NCBI GenBank assembly: GCA_964485695.1
Contig: CAZAKZ010000012.1
Span: 1 to 64,000, forward strand
Length of the DNA: 64,000 nt
Source: CAZAKZ01 sp964485695
Lineage (GTDB): Bacteria; Planctomycetota; JAFGQW01
Direction of reading: 5' to 3'
The position numbers and the translations under genes were made by a program. Positions 52,701 to 62,124 of the stretch are shown piece after piece (position 1 is the first letter of the stretch; each line of letters begins with the position of its first letter). Under the pieces are notes generated by a model that was not told the DNA's origin, did no database searches, and was given only the letters and a program-made list of their open reading frames with translations.

Positions 52701-55700
52701 TCAGGGGTTTTCCTTTCTTTGAAACCGCCGCTTGAGCCGGCCGGAGCCACTGTAGAAGTCGAACTTCCTCGTCGCCCGGTTGTAGGTCATCTTCTTGAAC
52801 TCCTGGCGGCCCTCTCCCGCCTTTTCACCCCAGGCGGGCGAGCCTACGATGGTGAGAATGTTGGTCCCACGCTCCCAGAATGCCTTGTCGCACCCCCCTC
52901 TCGTGTCTTCGCCGTACTTGAACAGAACGTCGCCGGCAGCATATCCTCGCTCGACCACCCTGAAGTCGTCCTCCTCCTTGCGCTCGGTATTGTTGAGCAA
53001 CAAGGCCAGCTCCTTCGATGCGGAAATCCAGGCCTCGAGTCTTCCGTCCCGGGTTCGCGACGTGACCTCCCCTCCGTCCGGAAAGCTCAGCCGGAAGAGT
53101 TCATCCGACATGCCGAGCATGCGGAATCCGTTTTTGAACTCCACGAGGATGGTTTCCCCTTTTTTCGATCCACCAAGGCCGATGGATCCGAAGACGTTCT
53201 CCTGGGACTTGAAGCGAAACGAACCGGGTCCGTATCCGATGGCCTTTGACCCGGCGCCCCCGGAAGCTTGGCCCTCCATGACGATGACGGGAACGGTCAG
53301 CAGAAAGTCTCCCTCCTCGGGGCGCCCAGGATCGCGATATCCGAGGCGGACAGGGTGGTCCGCATCCCCAACCAGGGTGATGCGACGGGAGGAGGCTTTC
53401 GTGTCCCTGCTGTCCACGAGTTCATAGACGAGGGAGGTTGCGGCGCCCCAGTGCAAGAGGCGGTCGGTTGTTGGAGCCCACCCGGGTGCGGATTTGTCGA
53501 TGCGGTCGAATCCCCGGATGCGGACAGCGTCATCGGCGCGGAAGTACCGGACGTCCCGGGCCTCCGTCCACCCCATCACCGCCGAATCCGCCTCGAGCTC
53601 GAGGACCTTGACGCTCGCTTTTTGCTCGCCGCTCCCGGGAACCACGAAAGAACCGCCAATGGGAAAGATGCGGGCGAAGACGCCGGTCTCCGCCACTACG
53701 CTTCTCTCCGCACCATCCACCAGAAGCCGATTTCCCTCGAGGACGGCCCTGCCACCGACTCTGTTCACGGCGGTAATTCTCGCGGGGAGGCCGACGAGCA
53801 TTCCCGACCCGGATCGCTTCGGGGCGCCCTCCGGCGGCGATTTCAGCGCCCTCGTGTCGAGAACAAGGCTGTCGCCGCTGGCACGAAAAGAATCACCCGC
53901 CTCCACGACCACGTTATCTAGCGCGCGAAAACTCGAGGGTTCGATGCCCGCTCGGTTCTTGCTCTTCCCGTGAGTGGATGAGAACGAAAGGTCCTGGCAG
54001 TAGAGGCGAATGGGTTCCGCGGAAATTTCCTGCTGTGTCACCTTCACCAAACCCGCGAAGCGAACATCGCTGGTCACGAGCTCTTTCCCGTCTCGTTTCT
54101 TCGTCCGCACAAGATCGAAGGTGGCCCGGTCTCCCTCGACGAGAATGTGGCCGCTCGCCTCGGAGGGCCTGTCCGCAGATACCGGAGGCGCCAGGGAAAA
54201 GGAGCGGAGAAAATCCTCGAGGCCCGGCGTGGAGCGTCGGGAAGCGACGGGGTGGTTCAAGGACGGCCGGCCGGTGGCTTCGATGCGCCAGTGGTCAGGA
54301 TCCCTGGCGACTCCCCGCACCTCCTCGGCCTCGAGGTTGCCGAGGAGGGTTTCGATCCGGACGTGGCCGGTTCCGATGAAGTCGAGCAGGCGCTTTTTTT
54401 CGTCGTGCCGGGTGAGGACAAATCGATCCCTGATCTTGATCCGCGAGGAGCCCGGAAGCCACGAGGAGGTTCTTCTGTTGTCGCCTCGCACCAGGTCCTT
54501 CATGTCGACGACGATGTTTTTCGTGAGCGAAAGGCTTCCGCGCCAGTTCTTGGCGTCCTGGCCAATGTTATCCAGGGCGATTTCCCGATCGCTCCGGGCG
54601 TGAAAATGTCCGCGGCCTGCTCTTGTTCCCGTAAAGTAGCCCTCGATCTCTGGAGGAGCGTGGCGCAAGCCGGCAACGTGTATGGGGGTTCCCAACAGAA
54701 TTCCGGACCGGAAAACGGTTGCCGACCACCCAAAGATCCGAATTCGAACCGGCCTCGAGCCCTTGAAGTCCGCCATGGCTCTCTCGCCGCGCGCGGTCAC
54801 GTCGCTGTCGTACGCAATGCCTGCGCTTCCGCCGTTTCCCGTGCGCCCGTGCCGCGAGCGGATCTGCACCCGGCCGCGCGCTTCGGTCGACGTGATCTGC
54901 CTTTCCTGGATCCGAACGTGGAGAAAATCGCAACGCAGGTCCACCCTCAGGTTGTCCATGCCGCCCCTTTTCAGGTTCTTGGTCCGGGTGAAGTCTTCGG
55001 CATGAACGGTATTGTGGAGCTGCAGTGCGTCCACGACGACCGGATCGCCCTTTTTCCGGGACGGCAACCGCCGGAGCACGAGGTGGGCCGGCCCGTCGCA
55101 GGAAATCCGTGACCGGTGATCCACCACTCGCCTCCCCTGCTTTTTCTCGGGGCGATGCGCCCGGGCGTCCGTGGCATCGAATCGGATCCCGCGGAGGAGC
55201 GTGATGGCTCCGCGGTCCGACGCGCTCCGGTTCTTCGAGTCCACGAGGCGGCTGCGGAGCCCCGTGCCGGACAGTTCGTAGGACGCGTCGGGCGTAAAGA
55301 GGCTGACGAGACTGTCGGAATACACCCGCAGCACCGACCGGTCGTGCCGGTCCACCGGAAAGCAGGTCAGGCGGTCAGTACGGGCCTCGAGGACGGGGAT
55401 CACCCCCTCGAACAGGGTGATCTTCACCCCGTCGGGCGGACTTCCGTAGAAATGGATCCACTGCGCCTCGTCGCGGGAGATCCGCTCAGCCATGGTGGCC
55501 TGGATCCGGACATGCGAGATTCTGCGCTTTTTTCCCGCGCGGGCCTTTTCGCCCCGCTCCACGGCTCCGGAGGTCTTCGCCCCCGCCGCTCTGGCATCCA
55601 GGATCGTGGGCGGAACGTATCCGGCCACGGCCTCGAAGAGATTTCGGCGCTCCAGGCTCTTGTCGGGCAGATTCTTGCCGACCTCGCGAACGAAGACGGC

Positions 55701-56015
55701 GCTCTGAACCTGCACCACGTCACGACTTTTGATCTCTGCCTTTCGGCCGCGAAGTTCGGCAATGGGCTGGAAGAGACTCCCTGTCTCCCCGCGAGAGGGG
55801 ATCTTTTCGTGGAGAGTGAGGACCACGTCCCGGATGGGATTGATCTGGACGCCGCGACCGACTGGATCGATTCGGGTGCCCATGTCGCCCAAGGGGCCCG
55901 TGTCGATGTTCGGGGTCTCCGCCGGCTTGTCCGGAGTGTCCCGGAGCGTCGCCAGATAGAGGATTGCCGCTCCGGCAAGGAGAACCACAAAAAAGCGGAA
56001 TACCAGCCGTTTCAC
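52701..56015 (-). CDS. giant LptC/LptA-like periplasmic protein
   Basis: 1104 residues, GTG start overlapping the kdsC stop by 4 nt. The N-terminal helix (~3-23) is a membrane anchor like that of LptC. The rest is strand-rich and has repeated OstA-like patterns: 'LEARTDRLTCFPVDRHD' near 200 and the C-terminal 'GDVLFKYGEDTRGGCDKAF...LTIVGSPAWG...KKMTYNRATRKFDFY', a classic LptA-type ending. In other diderms LptC (~190) and LptA (~180) are separate at this gene position. Here one giant protein may form the whole bridge. This is inferred from position, anchor and pattern; no structure was computed. Confidence 0.6.
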   Translation of the reverse strand: MKRLVFRFFVVLLAGAAILYLATLRDTPDKPAETPNIDTGPLGDMGTRIDPVGRGVQINPIRDVVLTLHEKIPSRGETGSLFQPIAELRGRKAEIKSRDVVQVQSAVFVREVGKNLPDKSLERRNLFEAVAGYVPPTILDARAAGAKTSGAVERGEKARAGKKRRISHVRIQATMAERISRDEAQWIHFYGSPPDGVKITLFEGVIPVLEARTDRLTCFPVDRHDRSVLRVYSDSLVSLFTPDASYELSGTGLRSRLVDSKNRSASDRGAITLLRGIRFDATDARAHRPEKKQGRRVVDHRSRISCDGPAHLVLRRLPSRKKGDPVVVDALQLHNTVHAEDFTRTKNLKRGGMDNLRVDLRCDFLHVRIQERQITSTEARGRVQIRSRHGRTGNGGSAGIAYDSDVTARGERAMADFKGSRPVRIRIFGWSATVFRSGILLGTPIHVAGLRHAPPEIEGYFTGTRAGRGHFHARSDREIALDNIGQDAKNWRGSLSLTKNIVVDMKDLVRGDNRRTSSWLPGSSRIKIRDRFVLTRHDEKKRLLDFIGTGHVRIETLLGNLEAEEVRGVARDPDHWRIEATGRPSLNHPVASRRSTPGLEDFLRSFSLAPPVSADRPSEASGHILVEGDRATFDLVRTKKRDGKELVTSDVRFAGLVKVTQQEISAEPIRLYCQDLSFSSTHGKSKNRAGIEPSSFRALDNVVVEAGDSFRASGDSLVLDTRALKSPPEGAPKRSGSGMLVGLPARITAVNRVGGRAVLEGNRLLVDGAERSVVAETGVFARIFPIGGSFVVPGSGEQKASVKVLELEADSAVMGWTEARDVRYFRADDAVRIRGFDRIDKSAPGWAPTTDRLLHWGAATSLVYELVDSRDTKASSRRITLVGDADHPVRLGYRDPGRPEEGDFLLTVPVIVMEGQASGGAGSKAIGYGPGSFRFKSQENVFGSIGLGGSKKGETILVEFKNGFRMLGMSDELFRLSFPDGGEVTSRTRDGRLEAWISASKELALLLNNTERKEEDDFRVVERGYAAGDVLFKYGEDTRGGCDKAFWERGTNILTIVGSPAWGEKAGEGRQEFKKMTYNRATRKFDFYSGSGRLKRRFQRKENP

Positions 56016-56524
56016 CGGTCAAACAGCTCCCATACTTTTTTCCATCCACCGGAGGCCTTGAGCAGGGCTTCGATGACCTCGCGAACAGCGCCCTGGCCGC
56101 CCCGGGCGCGCGTCACCATGTGTGCGACATCCAGGATGAGGGGGTGCGCATCCGCGGGAGCCGCAGAGAAGCCGGCTCGCTTCATGGGGGCCAGGTCGAT
56201 GAGGTCATCGCCCATGTAACAGACATCCTTATCCGTCAGGCCGTTCTTCTCGAGGATTTTCTCGTAGACGGTGAGCTTGTCGCCGATCCCTTGATGTACT
56301 TCTTCGATCTTCAACTGGCGGGCCCGATGTTCCACCACCTCTGCCGTGCGGCCGGAAATGAGAGCCGTACAGACTCCGGCATGGTGGAGCATGTAGAGGC
56401 CGAGTCCGTCCCGGGCGTGGAACTGCTTGGACTCCTTCCCGCGGTCGTCCATTATGATGGTGCCGTCGGTGAGAACCCCGTCCACGTCCAGGATCATCAG
56501 CTTGATTCCGGGGGGTGCGTTCAT
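56012..56524 (-). CDS. kdsC: 3-deoxy-D-manno-octulosonate 8-phosphate phosphatase
   Basis: 170 residues, normal length for this HAD phosphatase. Motif I 'LDVDGVLTDG' (13-21), motif II 'ALISGR', motif III Lys and motif IV 'YMGDDLIDLAPM' are all present. It releases Kdo for lipopolysaccharide. It is preceded by kdsD (about 120 nt) and coupled to the LptC/A-like gene through a 4-nt overlap. Confidence 0.94.
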   Translation of the reverse strand: MNAPPGIKLMILDVDGVLTDGTIIMDDRGKESKQFHARDGLGLYMLHHAGVCTALISGRTAEVVEHRARQLKIEEVHQGIGDKLTVYEKILEKNGLTDKDVCYMGDDLIDLAPMKRAGFSAAPADAHPLILDVAHMVTRARGGQGAVREVIEALLKASGGWKKVWELFDR

Positions 56525-56644
56525 GGTTGCCGTTCTTTGTTCACAGAGAGTTCAGTCATCACGGGCCGGGCGAAATTCCATGTCGCCCCGGTTGCGTCTT
56601 CTCCCCGGCGGGGAACACGTGAATCCAACGCGGCAAGGAGAGAA

Positions 56645-57631
56645 TCATCCCTTGCCGAGGTCAAGAAGGTCTTGCACGTCGATCAGTCCCACCGGGCGCT
56701 GTTCATCGTCCACGACGGGTAGCTGGTCGAGTTTCTTTTCCTGCATGATGTTGTAGGCCTTCGAGGCCAGCTGTTTGAAGTGGATAACCTTCGGGTCCCT
56801 GGTCATCATTCCCCGAACGGGCTGATCCAGAAAGTCGCGGTTGCCCGCGGCCAGCCTTCGCACGATGTCACCGTCCGTGACGAAGCCCGCGAGAATTCCG
56901 TCCTCATTCACTACTGAGGCCGCTCCCGGGCGACCCGGCGTGGTGTTGATGCGGTCGAGAACCTGGCAGCAGAGCAGGTTTTCTTCCACGACGGTTTGGT
57001 ACCGGCCCTTACGCATGATTTCCTCCACCCTCATGAGCCTTCGGCCCAGGGAGCCTGCCGGGTGGAAAAATGCGAACTCTTCGCGGGTGAAACGCCTCGC
57101 CTTGGCCACGGTCATGGCGATGGCGTCGCCGACGGCGAGCATGGCGGTCGTGCTTGTGGTCGGAGCCAGGCCGATGGGACAGGCCTCAAATTCGTGACCG
57201 ATCTCAAGAACCAGATCCGAGTGTTGCGCCAGGCTGGAATCGCGATTCCCGGTGACGGCGATGATGAGGGCGCCGATCCGCTTGACCGGATTGATGAGGT
57301 GCTCGATTTCCGCGGTTTCGCCGCTGTTGGACAGAGCCACGAGGAGGTCTCCCGGCCGGACTCGGCCCAGGTCGCCGTGGATGGCTTCGGCGGGATGAAG
57401 GTAGTGCGACGGGGTTCCGGTGCTGGCCATGGTGGCGGAGATCTTCTGGGCCACGAGTCCGGCCTTGCCCATGCCCGTGAGCACCACCTGGCCATTGCAC
57501 TCGAGAACCATGCGTACGGCCCTCGCAAAACGTTCGTCCAGGTTTTCCGTGAGCCAGAGCAGAGCTCGAGCCTCCTGGCGGATCACCTTCCGCCCGTGTT
57601 CAAGCAGGTCCTGCGGTTCTTCGGAAGTCAT
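56645..57631 (-). CDS. kdsD: D-arabinose 5-phosphate isomerase
   Basis: 328 residues: an N-terminal SIS domain ('VVLTGMGKAGLVAQKISATMASTGTPSHYLHPAEAIHGDLG', 'LVALSNSGETAEIEHLI') and two C-terminal CBS repeats ('AASVVNEDGILAGFVTDGDIVR', 'LPVVDDEQRPVGLIDVQDLLDLG'), exactly the KdsD/GutQ plan. It supplies arabinose 5-phosphate, the precursor of Kdo. It is the first gene of the LPS cluster; its divergent upstream region holds a 12-bp inverted repeat. Confidence 0.94.
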   Translation of the reverse strand: MTSEEPQDLLEHGRKVIRQEARALLWLTENLDERFARAVRMVLECNGQVVLTGMGKAGLVAQKISATMASTGTPSHYLHPAEAIHGDLGRVRPGDLLVALSNSGETAEIEHLINPVKRIGALIIAVTGNRDSSLAQHSDLVLEIGHEFEACPIGLAPTTSTTAMLAVGDAIAMTVAKARRFTREEFAFFHPAGSLGRRLMRVEEIMRKGRYQTVVEENLLCCQVLDRINTTPGRPGAASVVNEDGILAGFVTDGDIVRRLAAGNRDFLDQPVRGMMTRDPKVIHFKQLASKAYNIMQEKKLDQLPVVDDEQRPVGLIDVQDLLDLGKG

Positions 57632-57739
57632 GGTTCGGCCTCATTCGGCGTCGCGTCGAGCACATCTGATCCGCCCGGCCACGGCGAATATCCGCGGTAT
57701 GGGCGGGGGCTCCGGCTCCCGGTGGCGGCATTCCCTTTT

Positions 57740-57793
57740 GCGCCGGGACGGTCAATATTGTTCAGAATATCTCATTTCCGCCCGTCCCGGCGC
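57740..57793. repeat. nested inverted repeat, operator or cruciform candidate
   Basis: GCGCCGGGACGG at 57740-57751 and CCGTCCCGGCGC at 57782-57793 are perfect inverted copies. Between them ATATT (57755-57759) and AATAT (57766-57770) form an inner dyad. It lies in the divergent region between kdsD and the M50 gene and is not followed by a T-run. Confidence 0.6.
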
Positions 57794-57911
57794 TCCAGGC
57801 CCAGGGATTCTACCCGCGCCCCACCCGGTCCACAACTATTCAGTCCAGCCGCAGAAGACCCCCGGGCAGTGCGCAACCACCTGAAAACAGATGACTTATC
57901 GGCGCGCTGTT

Positions 57912-57939
57912 TTGTCTGGGCGCCGAGTTGGCCTATAAT
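57912..57939 (+). promoter_or_regulatory. promoter placed for a near-leaderless M50 transcript
   Basis: TTGTCT at 57912-57917 and a perfect TATAAT at 57934-57939 are 16 nt apart. A start about 7 nt downstream of the -10 would fall 1-3 nt before the ATG at 57948, so the mRNA would have almost no leader. No ribosome-binding site is seen upstream of this ATG. Confidence 0.5.
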
Positions 57940-57947
57940 CATCCGAT

Positions 57948-58646
57948 ATGACGTTATCCCTGATCGTGTTCCTCGCCTTCTTTTTCCTGTTCATCATGAG
58001 CGTGGTCTTCCACGAGCTGGGCCATGCCGCCGTGGCGAACTGGTGTGGAGATTCCACGGCCCGGGATCTGGGGCGCATTACCTTGAATCCCATCGCCCAT
58101 ATCGATCTGGTGTGGACCATCCTGATGCCGGCGGTCTTGTTCGTCCTGGTGAACGTTCCCTTCGGGGGGGCCAAGCCGGTGCCCGTGGTCCCGAGCAATT
58201 TCAGGAATCCGAAGCGCGATGATCGCCTCGTGTCTTTGGCCGGCCCGGTGGCAAACATCATCCAGGCATTTGTCTATGCCGGCCTCTTTCACCTCCTTTT
58301 CAGCGGGGCAACCGACGCCGAGATGCGCAACAATGCCCTGGCGTCGGTCCTGGTGGGCCTGGTATACGTGAATTTCCTTCTGGCGGCATTCAATCTGCTC
58401 CCCATCCCTCCCCTGGACGGATCGCATATCGTTGCCTCGTTCCTGCCGCAAGGATTGGCCAGGGCGTATCGCCGCATCGGTTTTTTTGGCATTCTGTTCC
58501 TGCTGCTCCTCCTGCAAAGCGGCGTGTGCTGGCAGGGCTTTTTCGCTACAATCAAGGCGTGTTTCTTCCTGGCCGGCATCGACTGGAAAGAGGCGTTGCC
58601 GCTGCTTCACGGCCTGTTCAGTATTCCCGGGCAGCTCGGTCTGTAG
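57948..58646 (+). CDS. site-2-protease-family (M50) membrane protein
   Basis: 232 residues. The zinc motif HELGH is at 22-26 within the first membrane segment ('FHELGHAAVANWCGDSTARDLGRITLNPIAHIDLVW'). The second motif 'NLLPIPPLDGSHI' is near 150. This is the YwhC-like short form of the family, without PDZ. It is the first gene of a six-gene plus-strand run with scpA 19 nt downstream. Substrate unknown; short M50 proteins beside scpA occur in many bacteria. Confidence 0.87.
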   Translation: MTLSLIVFLAFFFLFIMSVVFHELGHAAVANWCGDSTARDLGRITLNPIAHIDLVWTILMPAVLFVLVNVPFGGAKPVPVVPSNFRNPKRDDRLVSLAGPVANIIQAFVYAGLFHLLFSGATDAEMRNNALASVLVGLVYVNFLLAAFNLLPIPPLDGSHIVASFLPQGLARAYRRIGFFGILFLLLLLQSGVCWQGFFATIKACFFLAGIDWKEALPLLHGLFSIPGQLGL

Positions 58647-58665
58647 CGGGCACGAAAGGAATCGC

Positions 58666-59613
58666 GTGATAGACGACCCCATTCGCCCGGATTCGGGAGA
58701 CGAGGCCGGATCGCCGGCGGACGGCGAGGGGGGCTCCCCCGCGGACCCGACATCCACGAGCGGCGAAGAGGCATATCGCGTCGAGCTTGATGTCTATTCC
58801 GGGCCCCTCGATCTTCTTCTGCATCTCATCAAGAAGGAGGAGATCGACATCTATGACATTCCAATTTCCAAGATCCTCGACCAGTTCATGGCTCACCTTG
58901 AAGTCCTCCGCTTGATGGAGCTGGACGAGGTGGGCGATTTCCTGGTCCTGGCCGCCAATCTCATGCTCATCAAGGCCCGCATGCTGGTTCCGGAGCCCGT
59001 GGACCTGAACCTGGCAGAGGACGAGATCGAGGATCCCCGCACAGAGCTCGTACAGAAGCTCCTGGACTACAAGCGATACAAGGAAGCCGCTCTGGATCTT
59101 GAGGGCCGGCGGTCACAGAGAAACGACCGCTTCGATCGGGGGAAGGATCGGGAAGACGAATCCGGAGCCTGCGAGGAGGAATCCGGGGCCTTGACTGTGG
59201 AGCTCTGGGACCTGGTCGAGGCCTTTGCACGTATCGTCCGTGAGGTAACCGCGGGGCGGACAGTTGTCGAGTTTGCCGATGACGACCGCCCCATTCACGA
59301 ATACATGGAAGAGATCGTGGGCCGACTGTCCCGGAGGGGCTCGTTCCACATGGAATCCCTGTTTGATGGCGTGGACAGCCGCTCCCAGATGATTTCTTAT
59401 TTCATGGCCGTTCTGGAGCTGATGCGGAAGAAGCAGATTTTCGCCACCCAAAACACGCCGTTCGGCCCGATCCTGATCGAAGCACCCGAGATGGGCGAGG
59501 CCGCTCCAGAGTTCGACGAGGTGGAGGCCCGGGATGTCCATCACGAAACGGCGAGGACGGCTTCCGGAACGGGGCAAGACCGGCGGGATACGGACGGGGA
59601 GGATGTGGGGTAA
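58666..59613 (+). CDS. scpA: segregation and condensation protein A
   Basis: About 315 residues from the GTG at 58666, which has an AAAGGA site. Conserved ScpA N-terminal block: 'FSGPLDLLLHLIKKEEIDIYDIPI'-like (here 'YSGPLDLLLHLI'), then 'EVGDFLVLAANLMLIKARMLVP'. A charged middle leads to the winged-helix C terminus ('SQMISYFMAVLELMRKKQI'). ScpA is the kleisin joining SMC heads. ScpB is not adjacent; fmt starts 7 nt later. The N-terminal ~35 residues and the tail are longer than usual and polar. Confidence 0.93.
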   Translation: MIDDPIRPDSGDEAGSPADGEGGSPADPTSTSGEEAYRVELDVYSGPLDLLLHLIKKEEIDIYDIPISKILDQFMAHLEVLRLMELDEVGDFLVLAANLMLIKARMLVPEPVDLNLAEDEIEDPRTELVQKLLDYKRYKEAALDLEGRRSQRNDRFDRGKDREDESGACEEESGALTVELWDLVEAFARIVREVTAGRTVVEFADDDRPIHEYMEEIVGRLSRRGSFHMESLFDGVDSRSQMISYFMAVLELMRKKQIFATQNTPFGPILIEAPEMGEAAPEFDEVEARDVHHETARTASGTGQDRRDTDGEDVG

Positions 59614-59619
59614 CAGCCC

Positions 59620-60588
59620 GTGGACGTCGTTTTTTTCGGAACGCCCGAATTCGCCGTTCCTTCCCTGAGGGCCCTCATCGAAGCTCCGGGCCATCGGGTC
59701 GTCGGCGTGATCACCCAACCGGATCGGCCCAGGGGCCGCGGAAGGAAGCTCTTGCCCCCCCCGATCAAGACCGCCGCCGAGGCCGCGGGACTGCCTCTAC
59801 ACCAGGCCGAGGACGCCAACGGCGAGGAGACGCTCTCCTGGATCCGGGACCGGTCACCTGATATCGTGGTCGTGGTGGCCTTCGGCCAGTTCCTGAGGAA
59901 AACCCTGCGGGACCTGCCGCCCATGGGTTGTATCAATCTGCACGCCTCCCTTCTCCCGAGGTATCGAGGCGCGGCTCCAATTCATGCCGCAATCCGGGCC
60001 GGCGATTCCGAGACCGGGGTGAGCGTCATGCGGGTCGAGAAGCGCATGGACGCCGGATCAGTTTTTGCCCGAGCGGCCACGCAGATCAGAGACGATGAAA
60101 ACGTCGGCGATCTGGAGCCGCGCCTGGCGGAGATGGGGGCCGACCTCCTCGTCGACGTCCTGGAGAAGCTGGAGTCGGGAGAGGCAAGAGCCATCCCCCA
60201 GGACGAGGCCGAGGCCACGCATGCAGACCGCATTGGAAGAGCCGATCGACAGGTGGACTGGTGCAGCCCCGCCGCCGTGATCCACAACCAGGTGCGCGGA
60301 TTGACGCCCCATCCCGGGGCCGTCACCACTTTCGAATCCCGATCGGGAGCGACCGTGCCGATTCGTATCACGCGGACGGCCCTGGCGGCCCGAGCGCCCA
60401 CGTCGAGCGGCGAAGGTACGGTTCTTGGCGTCGAAGGACGGGGGGTTCGAGTTTGCGCGCGGGAAGGCGGCCTTCGGGTCCTGCGGTTGATCCCGGCCGG
60501 GGGCCGGGAAATGGATGCTTCCGAGTTCTTGACCGGCCGCGGCCGCGGTGGGGGGCGTTTTGTGGGACCGATTCCGAAGAGCAAATAA
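59620..60588 (+). CDS. fmt: methionyl-tRNA formyltransferase
   Basis: 322 residues, GTG start. 'FFGTPEFAVPSLRALIEAPGHRVVGVITQPDRPRGRG' spans the N terminus; the folate and catalytic motif 'CINLHASLLPRYRGAAPIHAAI' with 'TGVSVMRVEKRMDAGSV' is complete. The C-terminal OB-fold is present. It formylates initiator Met-tRNA. It sits between scpA and rsmB; def is not in the window. Confidence 0.95.
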   Translation: MDVVFFGTPEFAVPSLRALIEAPGHRVVGVITQPDRPRGRGRKLLPPPIKTAAEAAGLPLHQAEDANGEETLSWIRDRSPDIVVVVAFGQFLRKTLRDLPPMGCINLHASLLPRYRGAAPIHAAIRAGDSETGVSVMRVEKRMDAGSVFARAATQIRDDENVGDLEPRLAEMGADLLVDVLEKLESGEARAIPQDEAEATHADRIGRADRQVDWCSPAAVIHNQVRGLTPHPGAVTTFESRSGATVPIRITRTALAARAPTSSGEGTVLGVEGRGVRVCAREGGLRVLRLIPAGGREMDASEFLTGRGRGGGRFVGPIPKSK

Positions 60589-60616
60589 TTCGAGGCGGAA
60601 ACCTCCGGACACCACC

Positions 60617-61969
60617 ATGACCCGTCATATCCGAGAAATGGCCGTTGACTCGCTGTGGCTGGCCGAGAGGCGCGGCCGGTTCGTCGATGACATTCTGGCC
60701 GGGGTTTATCCGCGGGGATTGAGGGCTTCCCGGCGCGCCCTGTTGACCGAGATTACACACGGCTCGATGCGTCGCCGCGGCACCCTGGATTTCATCCTGG
60801 ACCGCTACCGGCCCCTGAAGGACGTCAAGCCCCGGCTGCTCTGGATCCTGCGGGTGGCCCTGTATCAGATGGGTTTTCTGTCCAGAGTGCCGGACAGGGT
60901 GGCGGTGGACGCGGCCGTGGATCAGGCCAAGGCGACGTTTGGTTCCGGCGGGGGGAGGCTGACAAACGCTCTCCTACGCCGCGTTCAGCGGGACTGGATC
61001 CGGCTTCCGGTTTCGTCCGGGGAAGAAGATCCCCGGCGGGACGTCCTCTGCTCCCGGGTCGAAGTGTGGCGGGGTCCAGACGATGCGTTTCCCGATCCCG
61101 TTACCGGCCTGGCCGCCAACCTGGCCCCGCGTTTTTCCATGCCGGAATGGATTGTGGCCCGGTGGATCGAGGCCCACGGCAGGGAAGAGGCCTTGAAGCT
61201 GGTCGCCGCGCAAAACAGCCGCCCGAAGATGCATTGCTGGATCGATCCGGTAGCCGGCGAGATCGAGGCCGTGCAGGCGGAGCTCCTCGGCGAGGGGATC
61301 GAAGGCGAAGCCACGCCTGTTGGGCTGAGAATCACGCGTGGGGCCTCGAAGGTCTTCAACAGCCTGGCGTTTCGAGCCGGGAAGTTCCTGATACAGGACG
61401 AGACGTCCGCTTCCGTGGTTCCCTACCTCGGTGTTCATGAAGGAGATCGTGTCCTCGAGGTCGGAGCGGCGCCGGGTGGCAAGACCATTGCCCTGGCCAG
61501 GGCCGTGGGGCGGGAAGGGCGGGTGGTGGCCCTGGACAGGTCGAAGAAACGCCTCGAGCTCCTGGGCGAGAACCTGAATCGATTCGGTCTTCTCGACCGG
61601 GTGGAAGCGGTTGTCGGAGACGGTACCCGCCTGCCAGCAGATTTCCACGGCGCCTTTGATCGGATTCTACTGGACGTTCCCTGTTCGAACACCGGGGTGC
61701 TGTCGCGCAGGCCGGAGGCCAGGTGGCGCCTGACGCCCGGGGCCATTGTATCCCTGGCCGAGATCCAGAGGGCCATGCTGGCCCAAGGGCTCAAAGCCCT
61801 TCATCCCGGCACGGGTCTTCTCGTCTACAGCACCTGCAGCATCGAGCCGGAAGAGAATCGGGCCGTCTCGGCTTCGGGGCGGGAGCGTGGCGAGGTGGAG
61901 GCGGAGGAGCTGGTCTTGCCCGACGAAAATCGGGACGGAGGATATAAGGCCAGGCTGAGAAAGAAGTAA
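60617..61969 (+). CDS. rsmB: 16S rRNA m5C967 methyltransferase RsmB
   Basis: 450 residues from the ATG at 60617. The N-terminal NusB-like RNA-binding domain ('SRRALLTEITHGSMRRRGTLDFIL') and the C-terminal RCMT domain are both present, with SAM motif 'LEVGAAPGGKT', catalytic Cys motifs 'DVPCSNTGVLSRRPEARWR' and 'YSTCSIEPEENR'. Order and length match RsmB/Sun. It follows fmt by 28 nt, a common bacterial pairing. Confidence 0.94.
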   Translation: MTRHIREMAVDSLWLAERRGRFVDDILAGVYPRGLRASRRALLTEITHGSMRRRGTLDFILDRYRPLKDVKPRLLWILRVALYQMGFLSRVPDRVAVDAAVDQAKATFGSGGGRLTNALLRRVQRDWIRLPVSSGEEDPRRDVLCSRVEVWRGPDDAFPDPVTGLAANLAPRFSMPEWIVARWIEAHGREEALKLVAAQNSRPKMHCWIDPVAGEIEAVQAELLGEGIEGEATPVGLRITRGASKVFNSLAFRAGKFLIQDETSASVVPYLGVHEGDRVLEVGAAPGGKTIALARAVGREGRVVALDRSKKRLELLGENLNRFGLLDRVEAVVGDGTRLPADFHGAFDRILLDVPCSNTGVLSRRPEARWRLTPGAIVSLAEIQRAMLAQGLKALHPGTGLLVYSTCSIEPEENRAVSASGRERGEVEAEELVLPDENRDGGYKARLRKK

Positions 61970-62124
61970 GGGGCGGCAACGGCCCCAGGGGTTGTGGCGG
62001 CTCCAGGGAGGTGCTAATAATATTTAGCGCATTTTCGCCGAGTGAAACGACGTTTGCATCCTATCAAGAGGTCCCGGCACATCCCACATCCCACCAAGTG
62101 ACTCGAGGAAGAGAGACAATCCAC

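Larger units (their letters stand above)
57632..57947. other. divergent intergenic region between kdsD and the second M50 gene
   Basis: It contains a 12-bp perfect inverted repeat (57740-57751 with 57782-57793) enclosing a second small dyad, and a plus-strand promoter just before the M50 gene; both are listed separately. Nothing else is recognised. Confidence 0.6.
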
